DNA from: Fusibacter bizertensis
GTDB lineage: Bacteria > Bacillota > Clostridia > Peptostreptococcales > Acidaminobacteraceae
DNA length: 64,000 bases
Direction: 5' to 3'
Assembly (NCBI RefSeq): GCF_029914245.1
Contig: NZ_JARYZI010000001.1
Coordinates: 124,001-188,000 of the forward strand
Below the pieces are notes generated by a model. That model did no database searches. It had not been told where the DNA came from and saw nothing but the letters and a program-made list of their open reading frames with translations. Made by a program: the position numbers and the translations under genes. Below are positions 17,891 through 26,768 of the stretch, one piece after another. Numbering within the stretch: the stretch's first letter is position 1; the number at the start of each line of letters is the position of its first letter.

Positions 17891-18673
17891 TCAATCACCT
17901 TTCAATAAATCATCAAACAACTTCTTAATTTGTTCCAGCTGAGTACTTAAACTACTGTCTATACTGCCAGATTCAGTGTCGATGATACAAGAGCCATTTT
18001 GCAAGGAAGGATCTCTTTTTATATCTATTTCTTCAATTTTATCACTGGTAGCTAAAAGCATTGGCTTTATAGAAAGTGCTTGATTATAATCTTCATTAGA
18101 AACACGAATAGAGACCAAATGTGATTTTGTCACTCGACTTATACCTTGTCTAATCAAAGATTCGATTAAAGTCTGATCGGTCTCTACTTTATAATCCAAC
18201 ACTTTTTCCAAAGCTTCCACAACAATATTGATCATCTCAGGTTCAGTTTTTCGAAACAAGTCTTGTCTCATCTGTAACCATTCTTCTTTTATCGCGATCG
18301 CTTCGTCAATTATTTGTTTAGCAATTTCCTGACTATCATCAACACCTCTATTATATCCATCTTGGTAACCTTCTGCTTTGGACTGCTCCATGATTCCTTT
18401 GGCTTGATCGTAGGCATTGGCAACTATAGCATCACTGCTATTTTGCGCACTTGTCATTTTTTGCTCATACTCACGGTCTGCTTCTTCTAGTATTTGATTC
18501 GCTTCGACCTTTGCAGATTCAATTATTTGATTAGCTGCCAAATTAGGTTCATTCCCTTCATTGGCAGCTATTTCTTCAACTTCTATCGTAGACTCGATTT
18601 CATGAGCTTTAGTAGATAACACAAAAGCCTTGTCATCTATCACAACTCGCGACGATTTAAACACCTTAGACAA
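17891..18673 (-). CDS. fliH: Flagellar assembly protein FliH
   Basis: FliH links the FliI ATPase to the C-ring and regulates it. The 260 residues show an N-terminal variable part and a long Glu/Ala/Gln-rich helix (about 60-135) like the peripheral stalk of F-ATPase. A C-terminal domain with VVEALEKVLDYKVETDQTLI and IRVSNEDYNQALSIKPML ends it, as in FliH/YscL proteins. It overlaps fliG by 8 bases. Sequence conservation is low in this family, so position supports the call strongly. Confidence 0.92.
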   Translation of the reverse strand: MSKVFKSSRVVIDDKAFVLSTKAHEIESTIEVEEIAANEGNEPNLAANQIIESAKVEANQILEEADREYEQKMTSAQNSSDAIVANAYDQAKGIMEQSKAEGYQDGYNRGVDDSQEIAKQIIDEAIAIKEEWLQMRQDLFRKTEPEMINIVVEALEKVLDYKVETDQTLIESLIRQGISRVTKSHLVSIRVSNEDYNQALSIKPMLLATSDKIEEIDIKRDPSLQNGSCIIDTESGSIDSSLSTQLEQIKKLFDDLLKGD

Positions 18674-19679
18674 TTAATTCATCTCCTCCGCCTCTAGCGA
18701 TAATGATTTCATTTGCTTCTTCAAGTTTTCTGATGATATTAACAATTTTTTGTTGTGCTTCTTCAACATCTCTGAGTCTTACTGGCCCCATAAAGTCCAT
18801 ATCTTCACGCAGCATCTCGGTCATACGCTTTGACATGTTTGCAAAGATCATCTCTTTAACTTCTTCAGTCGCACCTTTAAGCGCAATCGCTAAATCGCTG
18901 TTGTCCACTTCTCTGATAAAACGTTGGATACCAACGCTGTCCAAATTGACAATATCTTCGAAAACAAACATTTTTTTGCGAATTTCTTCAACAAGCTCAG
19001 CATTTTGAATTTCCAGTGTTTCAAGAATATATTTTTCAGTACCTCTGTCAACAGAGTTAAGAATATCAACAATACACTGAATTCCACCCGTTGCAGAATA
19101 ATCTTGCGTAACCATTGAAGACAATTTTCGTTCTAAGACCAGCTCAACTTCCTTGATAATCTCAGGAGATGTACTTCCCATAGTTGCTATTCTCTGTGCA
19201 ACATCAGCTTGCTTTTCTTGAGGTAAAGCAGATAATACTTGCGCAGATTGATTTGGGTTGAGATATGACAAAATCAAAGCTAAAGTCTGCGGATGTTCGT
19301 TCTGGATAAAGTTTAACAATTGATTTGCATCTGTTTTTTTAACAAAATCAAATGGTTTAACTTGAAGTGACGAAGTTAATTTATTGATAATTTCAAGTGC
19401 TTTTTGAGAGCCCATCGCTTTTTCAAGGACTTCTTTAGCATAGTTGATACCACCTTCTGATATAAACTCTTGTGCCAAACATACTTGATAGAACTCTTCA
19501 AGAACGCTTTCTCTTTCTTCGGGTGTGATTCTATTTACATTTGCAATTTCCAAAGTAAGTTCTTCAATTTCATCATCATGCATATGGCTAAACAGCGCGG
19601 CCGAACGTTCTGGTCCAAGGGCAATTAGCAAAATGGCAGCTTTGGTCTTTCCAGAAATTTTTCCTTTTTTAGTAGCCAT
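18666..19679 (-). CDS. fliG: Flagellar motor switch protein FliG
   Basis: FliG is the rotor protein that receives torque from MotA. The 337 residues have the N-terminal FliF-binding domain (KTKAAILLIALGPERSAALF), the middle domain with the EHPQ motif at 128-131, and the C-terminal torque domain. That domain has the charged ridge in IQRFIREVDNSDLAIALKGA and NMSKRMTEMLREDMDFMGPV, so the rotor surface looks intact. It follows fliF by 8 bases. Confidence 0.97.
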   Translation of the reverse strand: MATKKGKISGKTKAAILLIALGPERSAALFSHMHDDEIEELTLEIANVNRITPEERESVLEEFYQVCLAQEFISEGGINYAKEVLEKAMGSQKALEIINKLTSSLQVKPFDFVKKTDANQLLNFIQNEHPQTLALILSYLNPNQSAQVLSALPQEKQADVAQRIATMGSTSPEIIKEVELVLERKLSSMVTQDYSATGGIQCIVDILNSVDRGTEKYILETLEIQNAELVEEIRKKMFVFEDIVNLDSVGIQRFIREVDNSDLAIALKGATEEVKEMIFANMSKRMTEMLREDMDFMGPVRLRDVEEAQQKIVNIIRKLEEANEIIIARGGGDELIV

Positions 19680-19687
19680 CTTCCCTC

Positions 19688-21238
19688 CTAATTATCATTT
19701 AACCAAGCACGCAATAACGCTGCTGCGGCTTCTGGATTATTGTCAACAAATTTTTCGATATGGTATTTAGGACTACCTTTATCTTCAGGTGTAGATTCAA
19801 TTTCTTCAAGTGATTTTTCGATTTCTGCATCTCTAATTGCTGCTTGTTCTGCATCATCACGTTTTTTACGATTTCTTCTTAGAATCATGATTCCTACAAT
19901 TACTGCTACAAGCGTAATAAGACCTGCTATAATCAAAACTAAAATTGGTATACCAAATATTGTGCCCGCTGTATCCTGTCCAGTATATACATTGTAATAT
20001 TCCATCGGATCTTGGAATTCTTGTACAAGCACTTGGATATTGCCGTTGTCTGTTCCCGCAGACATAGCGATCAAACTCACCAATTCTGTTTTATGTTCAT
20101 CTGTAAGTTGTCCATCTACAAGAGATTTAGAGTTTAATAAAACACCTATAGAAAGTGACTTGACATCTCCCTGTGATTTAACTATTTCACGATAAATTTC
20201 GTTGAGTTCATAATTTAAGGTTTCACTCGCTTTTTCATATGTTGATCCAGCGCCAGTATTTTCTACAACAGAAGTCGCATCTCCAGTATTAGAATCCGTA
20301 CCAGGTACACCAGTAGCTGAATCACTAATTACATTTTCCTTGATATTAGTAGCACTTCGTACCATGCCATTAATTTCACCTTCAATTGGTGGACTAAAAA
20401 GCGTTTGAGTTTCAGTTTGTTGGTTAAAATCAAGTACTAAGTTCGGTTGAACTTCCACATTGCCAACGCCATATAGTTTTTCTAAAAAAGTCGTTAAATC
20501 TTGTTGTAATTGTTTTTGAACACGTTGTTGTAAATCAAATTGTGTATTCGCATTAAAACCTGATCCTGACTCTTGATTGTTAAGTTGTATACCTGAATCA
20601 TCTAGGATTGTAACATTTTCAGGTTTCAGATCTTTTACAGCGTTGATAATTAAATTAACAATACCACTTACCTGTGCTTCACTTATATTAACACCTGGCT
20701 TAAAACTAATTACAACTGAAGCTTTAGATTGTATATCATCTTTAATAAAATAATTGCTTTCTTTTGGGATTTGTAATATTACTGTTGCATTTTCTACAGC
20801 TGTAATCGTCTCAATTGATTTTTCAACTGCCGCAGCTGTAGCTTGTATATACATTTGATCTCGCGTTTGAGATGTCATTGTAATTGACTCACTACTAAAA
20901 ACATCTGACCAACTAAAATTACCTGCTTGTCCAGATACAGCAAGTTCCATACGCGCCTTAGATACATCGGCTTCAGGAACAGAAACAACAGAAGTATCAT
21001 TACTATCCTTCCATGCAATTCCCATATCGTCTAACTTGGTAGTAATTACTTGTGCTTCAGCGGGTGTCAAACCTTGTGCAACAACTACATATTTTGTACG
21101 CGTCAAAAACAGGATACCAAAAGTGACTAGCAAAATTGCCACTATAGTTCCTGCAATAACTAATATTTTATTATTTCGACTTAAACTATTAAACAGATTG
21201 ACGACACGCTCGCGAAGCTGGTTAAAAAAATTCCCCAT
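19688..21238 (-). CDS. fliF: Flagellar MS-ring protein FliF
   Basis: FliF forms the membrane ring that is the base of the flagellum. The 516 residues have two membrane helices (about 24-46 and 430-453) flanking a large outer part. That part carries the ring-building motif region (LTPAEAQVITTKLDDMGIAW; ALSLEAT-type region replaced here by SVPEADVSKARMELAVSGQA). The cytoplasmic C-terminus (YHIEKFVDNNPEAAAALLRA) is the FliG-binding tail. Length is normal. Confidence 0.97.
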   Translation of the reverse strand: MGNFFNQLRERVVNLFNSLSRNNKILVIAGTIVAILLVTFGILFLTRTKYVVVAQGLTPAEAQVITTKLDDMGIAWKDSNDTSVVSVPEADVSKARMELAVSGQAGNFSWSDVFSSESITMTSQTRDQMYIQATAAAVEKSIETITAVENATVILQIPKESNYFIKDDIQSKASVVISFKPGVNISEAQVSGIVNLIINAVKDLKPENVTILDDSGIQLNNQESGSGFNANTQFDLQQRVQKQLQQDLTTFLEKLYGVGNVEVQPNLVLDFNQQTETQTLFSPPIEGEINGMVRSATNIKENVISDSATGVPGTDSNTGDATSVVENTGAGSTYEKASETLNYELNEIYREIVKSQGDVKSLSIGVLLNSKSLVDGQLTDEHKTELVSLIAMSAGTDNGNIQVLVQEFQDPMEYYNVYTGQDTAGTIFGIPILVLIIAGLITLVAVIVGIMILRRNRKKRDDAEQAAIRDAEIEKSLEEIESTPEDKGSPKYHIEKFVDNNPEAAAALLRAWLNDN

Positions 21239-21267
21239 GAATTACACCTCGTAGTTATTGTTTGGCA

Positions 21268-21570
21268 TCATAATTGAAGCCTCATAATTTCACTGTAGGC
21301 AGCAAGCACCTTATTGGTGACTTCAACAGCTAAATTAATTGACAAATCTGCTTTCATTGCAGCTATTGTAACATCAGACACATTATCAATAGCACCAATT
21401 GAAAATAAACTGTCCATTTTTTCTGAATACAATTGATCATCACTTACCTTTTGAAGAGATTGTGCGAGCAATTCTGAGAAATTAACACTTTCATCTTGCA
21501 ATGTGTTATTAATATCTATCAATTTTTTATCTTTAACCAAAATCGAATTTTGGAGTTGATCAATTTTCAA
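21268..21570 (-). CDS. fliE: Flagellar basal-body protein FliE
   Basis: FliE joins the MS ring to the rod and is the first exported substrate. The 100 residues end in the FliE core (NFSELLAQSLQKVSDDQLYS, then DVTIAAMKADLSINLAVEVT and NKVLAAYSEIMRLQ). The start is TTG at 21570; no ATG fits, and an AAAGGTGTGGTG ribosome site lies upstream. The 82-base gap to flgC is AT-rich, and I see no convincing promoter in it. Confidence 0.92.
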   Translation of the reverse strand: MKIDQLQNSILVKDKKLIDINNTLQDESVNFSELLAQSLQKVSDDQLYSEKMDSLFSIGAIDNVSDVTIAAMKADLSINLAVEVTNKVLAAYSEIMRLQL

Positions 21571-21652
21571 AATAGCACCACACCTTTCTTATAAAACTAT
21601 AACAAATGTCACTTTTATAGTATACATGATTTTTATCAAATTACATCCTAGA

Positions 21653-22093
21653 CTATTTTCCTATTTCCAATGCTTTCATAGCCATAGTTTTTGTTGTGTT
21701 AACAGCAGTAATATTTGCTTCGTAAGCCCTAGAAGCCGAAATCAAATTGATCATTTCATTGACAACTTCTACATTGGGCAAATTAACATATCCGTTTTCA
21801 TCTGCATCTGGATGATTGGGATTATATTCTTTCTTAAAAGCAGATTGATCTTCAACAATCCCAGCAATTTCAACACCATTACCAACAGTAGAAGTACCTG
21901 AAGCTGAGTTTAGCATTTGCTCAAATGAATTTGCTTCTTGTGCTCGAAATACAGCAACTTTTCTACGATAAGGCGTACCACTTGCGGTCCTAGTTACATT
22001 TGCATTCGCAATATTTTCTGATATCAAATCCATTCTTAATCGCTCTGCTGTTAATCCTGATGCACTTACATTAATTGAATTGAAAAAGCCCAT
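21653..22093 (-). CDS. flgC: Flagellar basal-body rod protein FlgC
   Basis: FlgC is one of the proximal rod proteins. The 146 residues have the N-terminal rod motif ([20 protein letters not shown], then [20 protein letters not shown]) and the C-terminal helix [20 protein letters not shown]. Both ends form the coiled core of the rod. It lies 11 bases after flgB. Confidence 0.97.
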   Translation of the reverse strand: MGFFNSINVSASGLTAERLRMDLISENIANANVTRTASGTPYRRKVAVFRAQEANSFEQMLNSASGTSTVGNGVEIAGIVEDQSAFKKEYNPNHPDADENGYVNLPNVEVVNEMINLISASRAYEANITAVNTTKTMAMKALEIGK

Positions 22094-22104
22094 AACATCA
22101 TCTC

Positions 22105-22503
22105 CTATTTATTAATTCTAAAAGCAGTCTTAAGTCTTGAAAATTGTCCATTTACTTCATTGACGACAGTATTGTAATAAATAGTGTTCTTTGCCATTTC
22201 CGCATTTTCCACATCAATGTCTACGTTATTACCATCAACTCTGTAACTTGTATCACTAATGGTTTCTGCTGTTATATCTTCCGTATAAGCTGAAGCAATA
22301 TGCTTTGGATTAGTCTTAGTCATTGTAACTGACTGGTTGTAATTCATTTGATTTTTAAGAACTTCTTCAAAATTAACTGTTTGTCGTTTATAACCAGGTG
22401 TATTTACATTTGCAATGTTATTGGAAATTGCACTATTCTTTTGCCAAGACCCACTTAATGCTTTGCCCATTAAGTCGATTTTTTGAAATGAATTTTTTAA
22501 CAT
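22105..22503 (-). CDS. flgB: Flagellar basal-body rod protein FlgB
   Basis: FlgB is a proximal rod protein and the first gene of this flagellar operon. The 132 residues have [20 protein letters not shown] near residue 22-41, the family signature, and the C-terminal stretch [26 protein letters not shown] site lies 6 bases upstream. The 225-base gap behind it, up to codY, holds the codY terminator, a palindrome and a SigD-like promoter. Confidence 0.97.
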   Translation of the reverse strand: MLKNSFQKIDLMGKALSGSWQKNSAISNNIANVNTPGYKRQTVNFEEVLKNQMNYNQSVTMTKTNPKHIASAYTEDITAETISDTSYRVDGNNVDIDVENAEMAKNTIYYNTVVNEVNGQFSRLKTAFRINK

Positions 22504-22532
22504 ATCATCGCCTCCAATTATTTATGTTTAAT

Positions 22533-22560
22533 TTATCGGTCATTCAAGCTTAAATGTTGA
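22533..22560 (-). promoter_or_regulatory. Possible SigD-like promoter of the flagellar operon
   Basis: On the minus strand TCAA (22560-22557), 16 bases, ACCGATAA (22540-22533), compared with the sigma-28 consensus TAAA-N15-GCCGATAT. The -10 match is good, the -35 is 3 of 4, and spacing is one base long. I saw no clear SigA promoter in the same gap, though one could be hidden in the AT-rich sequence. Confidence 0.45.
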
Positions 22561-22636
22561 ATTTCACTCAAAATTTTTACCTATACAAGATATACTTTCC
22601 TAAACTATATTTTAAACTATATATTGTAGAAAATAA

Positions 22637-22657
22637 AGTGTTTTTCAGAAAAACACT
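22637..22657. promoter_or_regulatory. 21-base palindrome resembling a CodY box
   Basis: AGTGTTTTTC-A-GAAAAACACT is a perfect 10-bp inverted repeat around one base. Its central 15 bases (22640-22654) match the CodY consensus AATTTTCWGAAAATT at 11 of 15 positions. It lies between the codY terminator and flgB. CodY represses the fla/che operon in B. subtilis; binding here is inferred. Confidence 0.45.
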
Positions 22658-22690
22658 ACTATTGAGGCATCTCACATCCATATTTCTATA

Positions 22691-22722
22691 AAAAAATAAA
22701 AAACCAGCAACAAGTGCTGGTT
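22691..22722 (-). terminator. Terminator after codY
   Basis: On the transcript an 8-bp stem AACCAGCA / TGCTGGTT with loop CTTGT, followed by TTTTTTATTTTTT. It begins 6 bases after the codY stop and should separate codY from flgB transcription. Confidence 0.9.
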
Positions 22723-22728
22723 CTAAAA

Positions 22729-23505
22729 TTAATTTTTGATTTTTCTCAGTTCATCAAGTAAGTGTTCATTTAAAACTTTAATATACGTCCCTTTCATACC
22801 GAGTGAACGCGTCTCTATAACGCCTGCACTTTCAAACTTTCTAAGTGCATTTACGATTACCGAACGTGTAATACCAGCTTTATCTGCAATTTTACTTGCA
22901 ATCAACAAGCCTTCTTCACCATTAAGTTCCTCAAAAATATGAATAACTGCTTCAAATTCAGAATATGAAAGTGTACTAATTGCCATTTGAACAACAGCTT
23001 TTTTTCTTACAATATCTTCATGCGCATCACTTTTTGCCCTTATAATTTCAAGACCAATAATTGTTGCTGCATATTCAGCAAGAATCAAATCTTCTTCAAG
23101 GTAAATACGATCACGACGTGCAATTATGAATGTACCAAGTCGCTGTGCATTACCAATCACAGGTACAATTGTTGCAAACTTTGAATAACTGCCTAAATCA
23201 TTTTTGAAAAGTTCAATTAATTTGTCTTGAGTTATATTGAAAAGCGTTTCATTTATTTTCAACAGTTGCTCTTGTTCTTCAGCATTATAGAACTGTTCAC
23301 CTGCCTCAGTTGATACAACTGCGCTGTCTTCGTAATCGTATAAGCTCACACCTAAAATTTTTCCGCGCTTGCTCACGACATATACATTTGAGTCTAAAAT
23401 ATTCATCATTGTCGTACATAAATCCTTAAAGGATAGGTGCGTTGCACCTGACGTTTGAAGTATCGAATTCAACTTCCTCATTTTACCTAAAATATTGCTT
23501 TCCAA
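22729..23505 (-). CDS. codY: Global nutrient regulator CodY
   Basis: CodY senses branched-chain amino acids and GTP and represses growth-limited functions. The 258 residues have the N-terminal GAF ligand domain (about 1-155) and the C-terminal winged helix-turn-helix at about 203-222 (ASKIADKAGITRSVIVNALR, then KFESAGVIETRSLGMKGTYI). Length is normal. It follows topA by 11 bases. In B. subtilis codY also sits just upstream of flgB, after topA, but there trmFO, xerC and hslVU lie between topA and codY; they are absent here. Confidence 0.97.
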   Translation of the reverse strand: MESNILGKMRKLNSILQTSGATHLSFKDLCTTMMNILDSNVYVVSKRGKILGVSLYDYEDSAVVSTEAGEQFYNAEEQEQLLKINETLFNITQDKLIELFKNDLGSYSKFATIVPVIGNAQRLGTFIIARRDRIYLEEDLILAEYAATIIGLEIIRAKSDAHEDIVRKKAVVQMAISTLSYSEFEAVIHIFEELNGEEGLLIASKIADKAGITRSVIVNALRKFESAGVIETRSLGMKGTYIKVLNEHLLDELRKIKN

Positions 23506-23516
23506 CTCAATTCCTC

Positions 23517-25580
23517 CTAATTTTGTTCTACATAATCACAAGTAGAACTATGACACTTAATTAATTCTTGTTTTTTAGTTTTCTTAATCACTAACTGATC
23601 ATCACATTTTGGGCATTTACGATCAATTGGCATATCCCAAGACACAAAATTACATCTAGGAAATTCTGAACAACCATAAAAAACCTTTAACTTCTTAGAT
23701 TTTCTCTCGATTATCTCACCATCATCACATAAAGGACATTTTATGCCAAGTTTTTTTAGAATTGGTTTTGTATTATCACAATTTGGATAATCAGAACACG
23801 CTAAAAATTTACCATAACGCCCATGTCTAATCAACATTTTCTTGCCACATTTCTCACAATCGATATCTGTTTCCTCGGTTAAATCAACTTTCTCAATTTC
23901 TTGATCTGCTCTTTCAAGTAGTTCAACAAAAGGTTTATAGAAGTTTCGAATGATGTTTTTCCAACTTTCATCGCCCTCTTCAATATTGTCAAACTTCGTC
24001 TCCATTCCAGCAGTAAAATCAATATCAACTATATTAGAAAAATAGTCGCTCATAATTTCATCAATTATAAAGCCAAGTTCTGTTGGTTTTAAACTTTTCT
24101 TGTCTTTGTCTACATACCCTCTGCTTAAAATAGTAGAAATGGTAGGCGCATAAGTACTTGGTCTTCCAATTCCCTTTTCTTCCATCTCTTTAACAAGTGA
24201 TGCTTCTGTAAATCTTGCAGGTGGTTGCGTAAAATGTTGGGTTGGATCATAACTTTCAATTGGTATAATCTCACCTTCATTTAAATCTGGTAAAATTCGA
24301 TCCGCTTGATTTCCTAAGCTATAAACTTTCATAAAACCTTCAAACAATAGTTTACTACCATTTACTCTAAATAAATAGCTGCCTATTTTGATTTCAACAC
24401 TGTGAGCTTCAAATTCAGCACTAGCCATTTGACTAGCCACGAATCTTGACCAAATCAAATCATATAGTTTCATCTGATCTTTGTTAAGCGCTGATTCAAT
24501 ATCTGATGGAGATAGCTCTACCATAGTAGGTCTAATCGCCTCATGTGCATCTTGAGAATTCTTTGAGTTTTTTTGTTTTTTTTCTTCTTTGCCCAGTAAA
24601 TCTTCTCCGAACTTCTCGCTAATATATGCTCTACAGCTTTCTTTAGCTACTTCGGATATACGCGTTGAATCCGTTCTCATATATGTGATTAAACCAACAG
24701 TTCCATGACCTTTAATCGCAATACCTTCATACAATTGCTGAGCAATAATCATCGTTTTCTTTGTTGTAAATCCATATCTATTTGAAGCTTCTTGTTGCAA
24801 TGAACTGGTAATAAAAGGTGCATAAGGGTTTCTATATTTCTTTTTCTTTTCCACTTTATTAATAACTGCATCTTTATTTTCTAAGTCAGAAAGAATTTTG
24901 TTAACACCGTCTTCATTCTCAGGTACAATTTTTCCTGATGCATCCCCATAAAAATCCAATTTTAATGGTTCTTTATCAGATATTAATTTTGTTGTAGCTT
25001 CTATTTTCCAGTATTCTTGTGGAACAAAATTAATAATATCCCTTTCGCGGTCGCATATAAGCTTTGTAGCAACTGATTGCACACGGCCAGCGCTCAAGCC
25101 TTTTTTAACTTTTCGCCACAATATAGGGCTAATTGAGTAACCAACTAAACGATCGAGAATACGCCTTGCTTGTTGCGCATCAACTAATTTTACATCAATT
25201 GCTCGCGGAACCTTTACAGCATTTTTAATTGCGTCTTTTGTGATTTCGTGGAAAGTTACACGACATGGTGAGGCCACATCAATTCCCAAGATAAAAGCTA
25301 AATGCCATGCGATCGCCTCACCTTCTCGGTCAGGGTCAGTTGCGAGATAAACTTTATCCGCCTTTTTAGCAGCGCTCTTTAGCGATTTAATTAAATCACC
25401 TTTACCTCTTATGTTAATATATTTGGGGTCAAAATCATTTTCTATGTCGACACCCATTGTGCTTTTTGGTAAATCTCTAACGTGACCGATAGAAGCAACT
25501 ACTTTATAGTTTTTACCAAGAAATTTTTCTATTGTTTTCGCCTTTGCAGGTGATTCTACAATTACTAAGATATTTGACAT
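23517..25580 (-). CDS. topA: DNA topoisomerase I
   Basis: Type IA topoisomerase that removes negative supercoils behind polymerases. The 687 residues start with the Toprim domain (E9 in VIVESPAKAKTIEKFLG, DPDREGEA at 82-89). The nicking Tyr is Y300 in LITYMRTDSTRIS. Three four-Cys zinc ribbons end the protein (CEKCGKK...CSDYPNC, CPLCDDG...CSEFPRC, CPKCDDQ...CHSSTC). The protein is complete. It has its own promoter in the 83-base gap after dprA. Confidence 0.98.
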   Translation of the reverse strand: MSNILVIVESPAKAKTIEKFLGKNYKVVASIGHVRDLPKSTMGVDIENDFDPKYINIRGKGDLIKSLKSAAKKADKVYLATDPDREGEAIAWHLAFILGIDVASPCRVTFHEITKDAIKNAVKVPRAIDVKLVDAQQARRILDRLVGYSISPILWRKVKKGLSAGRVQSVATKLICDRERDIINFVPQEYWKIEATTKLISDKEPLKLDFYGDASGKIVPENEDGVNKILSDLENKDAVINKVEKKKKYRNPYAPFITSSLQQEASNRYGFTTKKTMIIAQQLYEGIAIKGHGTVGLITYMRTDSTRISEVAKESCRAYISEKFGEDLLGKEEKKQKNSKNSQDAHEAIRPTMVELSPSDIESALNKDQMKLYDLIWSRFVASQMASAEFEAHSVEIKIGSYLFRVNGSKLLFEGFMKVYSLGNQADRILPDLNEGEIIPIESYDPTQHFTQPPARFTEASLVKEMEEKGIGRPSTYAPTISTILSRGYVDKDKKSLKPTELGFIIDEIMSDYFSNIVDIDFTAGMETKFDNIEEGDESWKNIIRNFYKPFVELLERADQEIEKVDLTEETDIDCEKCGKKMLIRHGRYGKFLACSDYPNCDNTKPILKKLGIKCPLCDDGEIIERKSKKLKVFYGCSEFPRCNFVSWDMPIDRKCPKCDDQLVIKKTKKQELIKCHSSTCDYVEQN

Positions 25581-25627
25581 TTACTTACTCCAATATGTTT
25601 TTTGCTTGCCTTTGAGTGTACTTAATA

Positions 25628-25656
25628 AATTTATATAGAAAAAAACTTCTTGTCAA
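25628..25656 (-). promoter_or_regulatory. SigA promoter for topA-codY
   Basis: A perfect -35 TTGACA (25656-25651) followed at 17 bases by TAAATT (25633-25628); TATAAA at 15 bases is an alternative -10. It sits within the gap between the dprA stop and the topA ATG. Confidence 0.7.
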
Positions 25657-25663
25657 GACTTTT

Positions 25664-26761
25664 TTATAACAAAGTTATTTCGTTTATCCCTGAATACTCG
25701 CATAAATCTTCTAATATCAACTCGCTTACTGCTGCGAAAATTTCAGAATATTCAAACTTAGTTGAGGCGACTATTTCATCTAAACTTAGATTCTTCATCT
25801 TTTTAACAATAAAATAGATCTGTTTTGCAAGTTTTGATAATCCCTCAGGAAAGTTTATTGAATCAGGCATAATTTCTATGTCGATCCCAATTGATTCAAG
25901 AACATGTTCAAAATTTATGAGCGGTGTTGCACCATCGTAAATCAATCGATTAGAGCCACTTGATTGTGGAGATAAAATACTGCCTGGTAAAGCATATACA
26001 GTTTTGCCTTGCTCAATTGCATGTTGTGCTGTAATCAATGAACCACTTTTTTCTCCTGCTTCAATAATAATTACAACATCTGAAATTGCACTGATAATTC
26101 TATTTCGTAAAGGAAATTGATAGCGATTTGGGGTGGTACAAGTTCTGCTTTCTGACAAAATTAGACTATCCGCTTCGAGAATGTTTTGATAGATTTTTGT
26201 GTTTGTTTGTGGATATACATGGTTTACATCGGTAGGAAGTACTGCTACAGTATTTCCGCCAGCATCCAGTGCACCCTTGTGAGCCATTGCATCAATGCCA
26301 AGAGCAAGTCCACTTACTATAGTAACACCTCTATGTGCTAAATATTTAGACAAATCATAAGCTATTTTTCTACCATATGCTGTAGGTTTTCTACTCCCAA
26401 TAATGGCAATTCGATTACCGGATGTTAAAAGACTTTTATTGCCTTTTACATACAACAATTTAACTAAAGGTTTATAATTACGTAGCACCAATGGAAATGT
26501 ATAATTAAGAGGTGAAATCACTTCTACTCCACACTCAATCATCTCAGATAATTCCTGCCTGCTTTTATCTTTAATTATTTTAAGTTCAACCGCAGAGTAT
26601 TCAATTTTATGACATTCAGATTCAAAATGCAACTTATTTTCAATAATATATTGCCATCTAATATGTTGATAGTCTCCAAAGTACTGTAAAACTCTTTTTT
26701 TAATGCTATTATCCCAAGGTATTGACTCTAACATCCAGCAATTGATAATATATTGTTCCAT
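25664..26761 (-). CDS. dprA: DNA-processing protein DprA
   Basis: DprA loads RecA on incoming single-stranded DNA during transformation. I start at the ATG at 26761, 5 bases after GAGG; the GTG two codons earlier overlaps that site. The 365 residues have an N-terminal helical part and the Rossmann-type core with IAIIGSRKPTAYGRKIAYDL, VSGLALGIDAMAHKGALDAG and PLRNRIISAISDVVIIIEAG. A C-terminal winged-helix region ends the protein. It lies directly after comM, a pair linked to DNA uptake. Confidence 0.96.
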   Translation of the reverse strand: MEQYIINCWMLESIPWDNSIKKRVLQYFGDYQHIRWQYIIENKLHFESECHKIEYSAVELKIIKDKSRQELSEMIECGVEVISPLNYTFPLVLRNYKPLVKLLYVKGNKSLLTSGNRIAIIGSRKPTAYGRKIAYDLSKYLAHRGVTIVSGLALGIDAMAHKGALDAGGNTVAVLPTDVNHVYPQTNTKIYQNILEADSLILSESRTCTTPNRYQFPLRNRIISAISDVVIIIEAGEKSGSLITAQHAIEQGKTVYALPGSILSPQSSGSNRLIYDGATPLINFEHVLESIGIDIEIMPDSINFPEGLSKLAKQIYFIVKKMKNLSLDEIVASTKFEYSEIFAAVSELILEDLCEYSGINEITLL

Positions 26762-26768
26762 TTTCACC

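Noticed and set aside
22504-22728. A c-di-GMP riboswitch in front of flgB, as found upstream of the flagellar operon in Clostridioides difficile
   Set aside because: I see no riboswitch-like conserved core; the only structures are the codY terminator and the palindrome, and the leader after the SigD-like promoter is very short.
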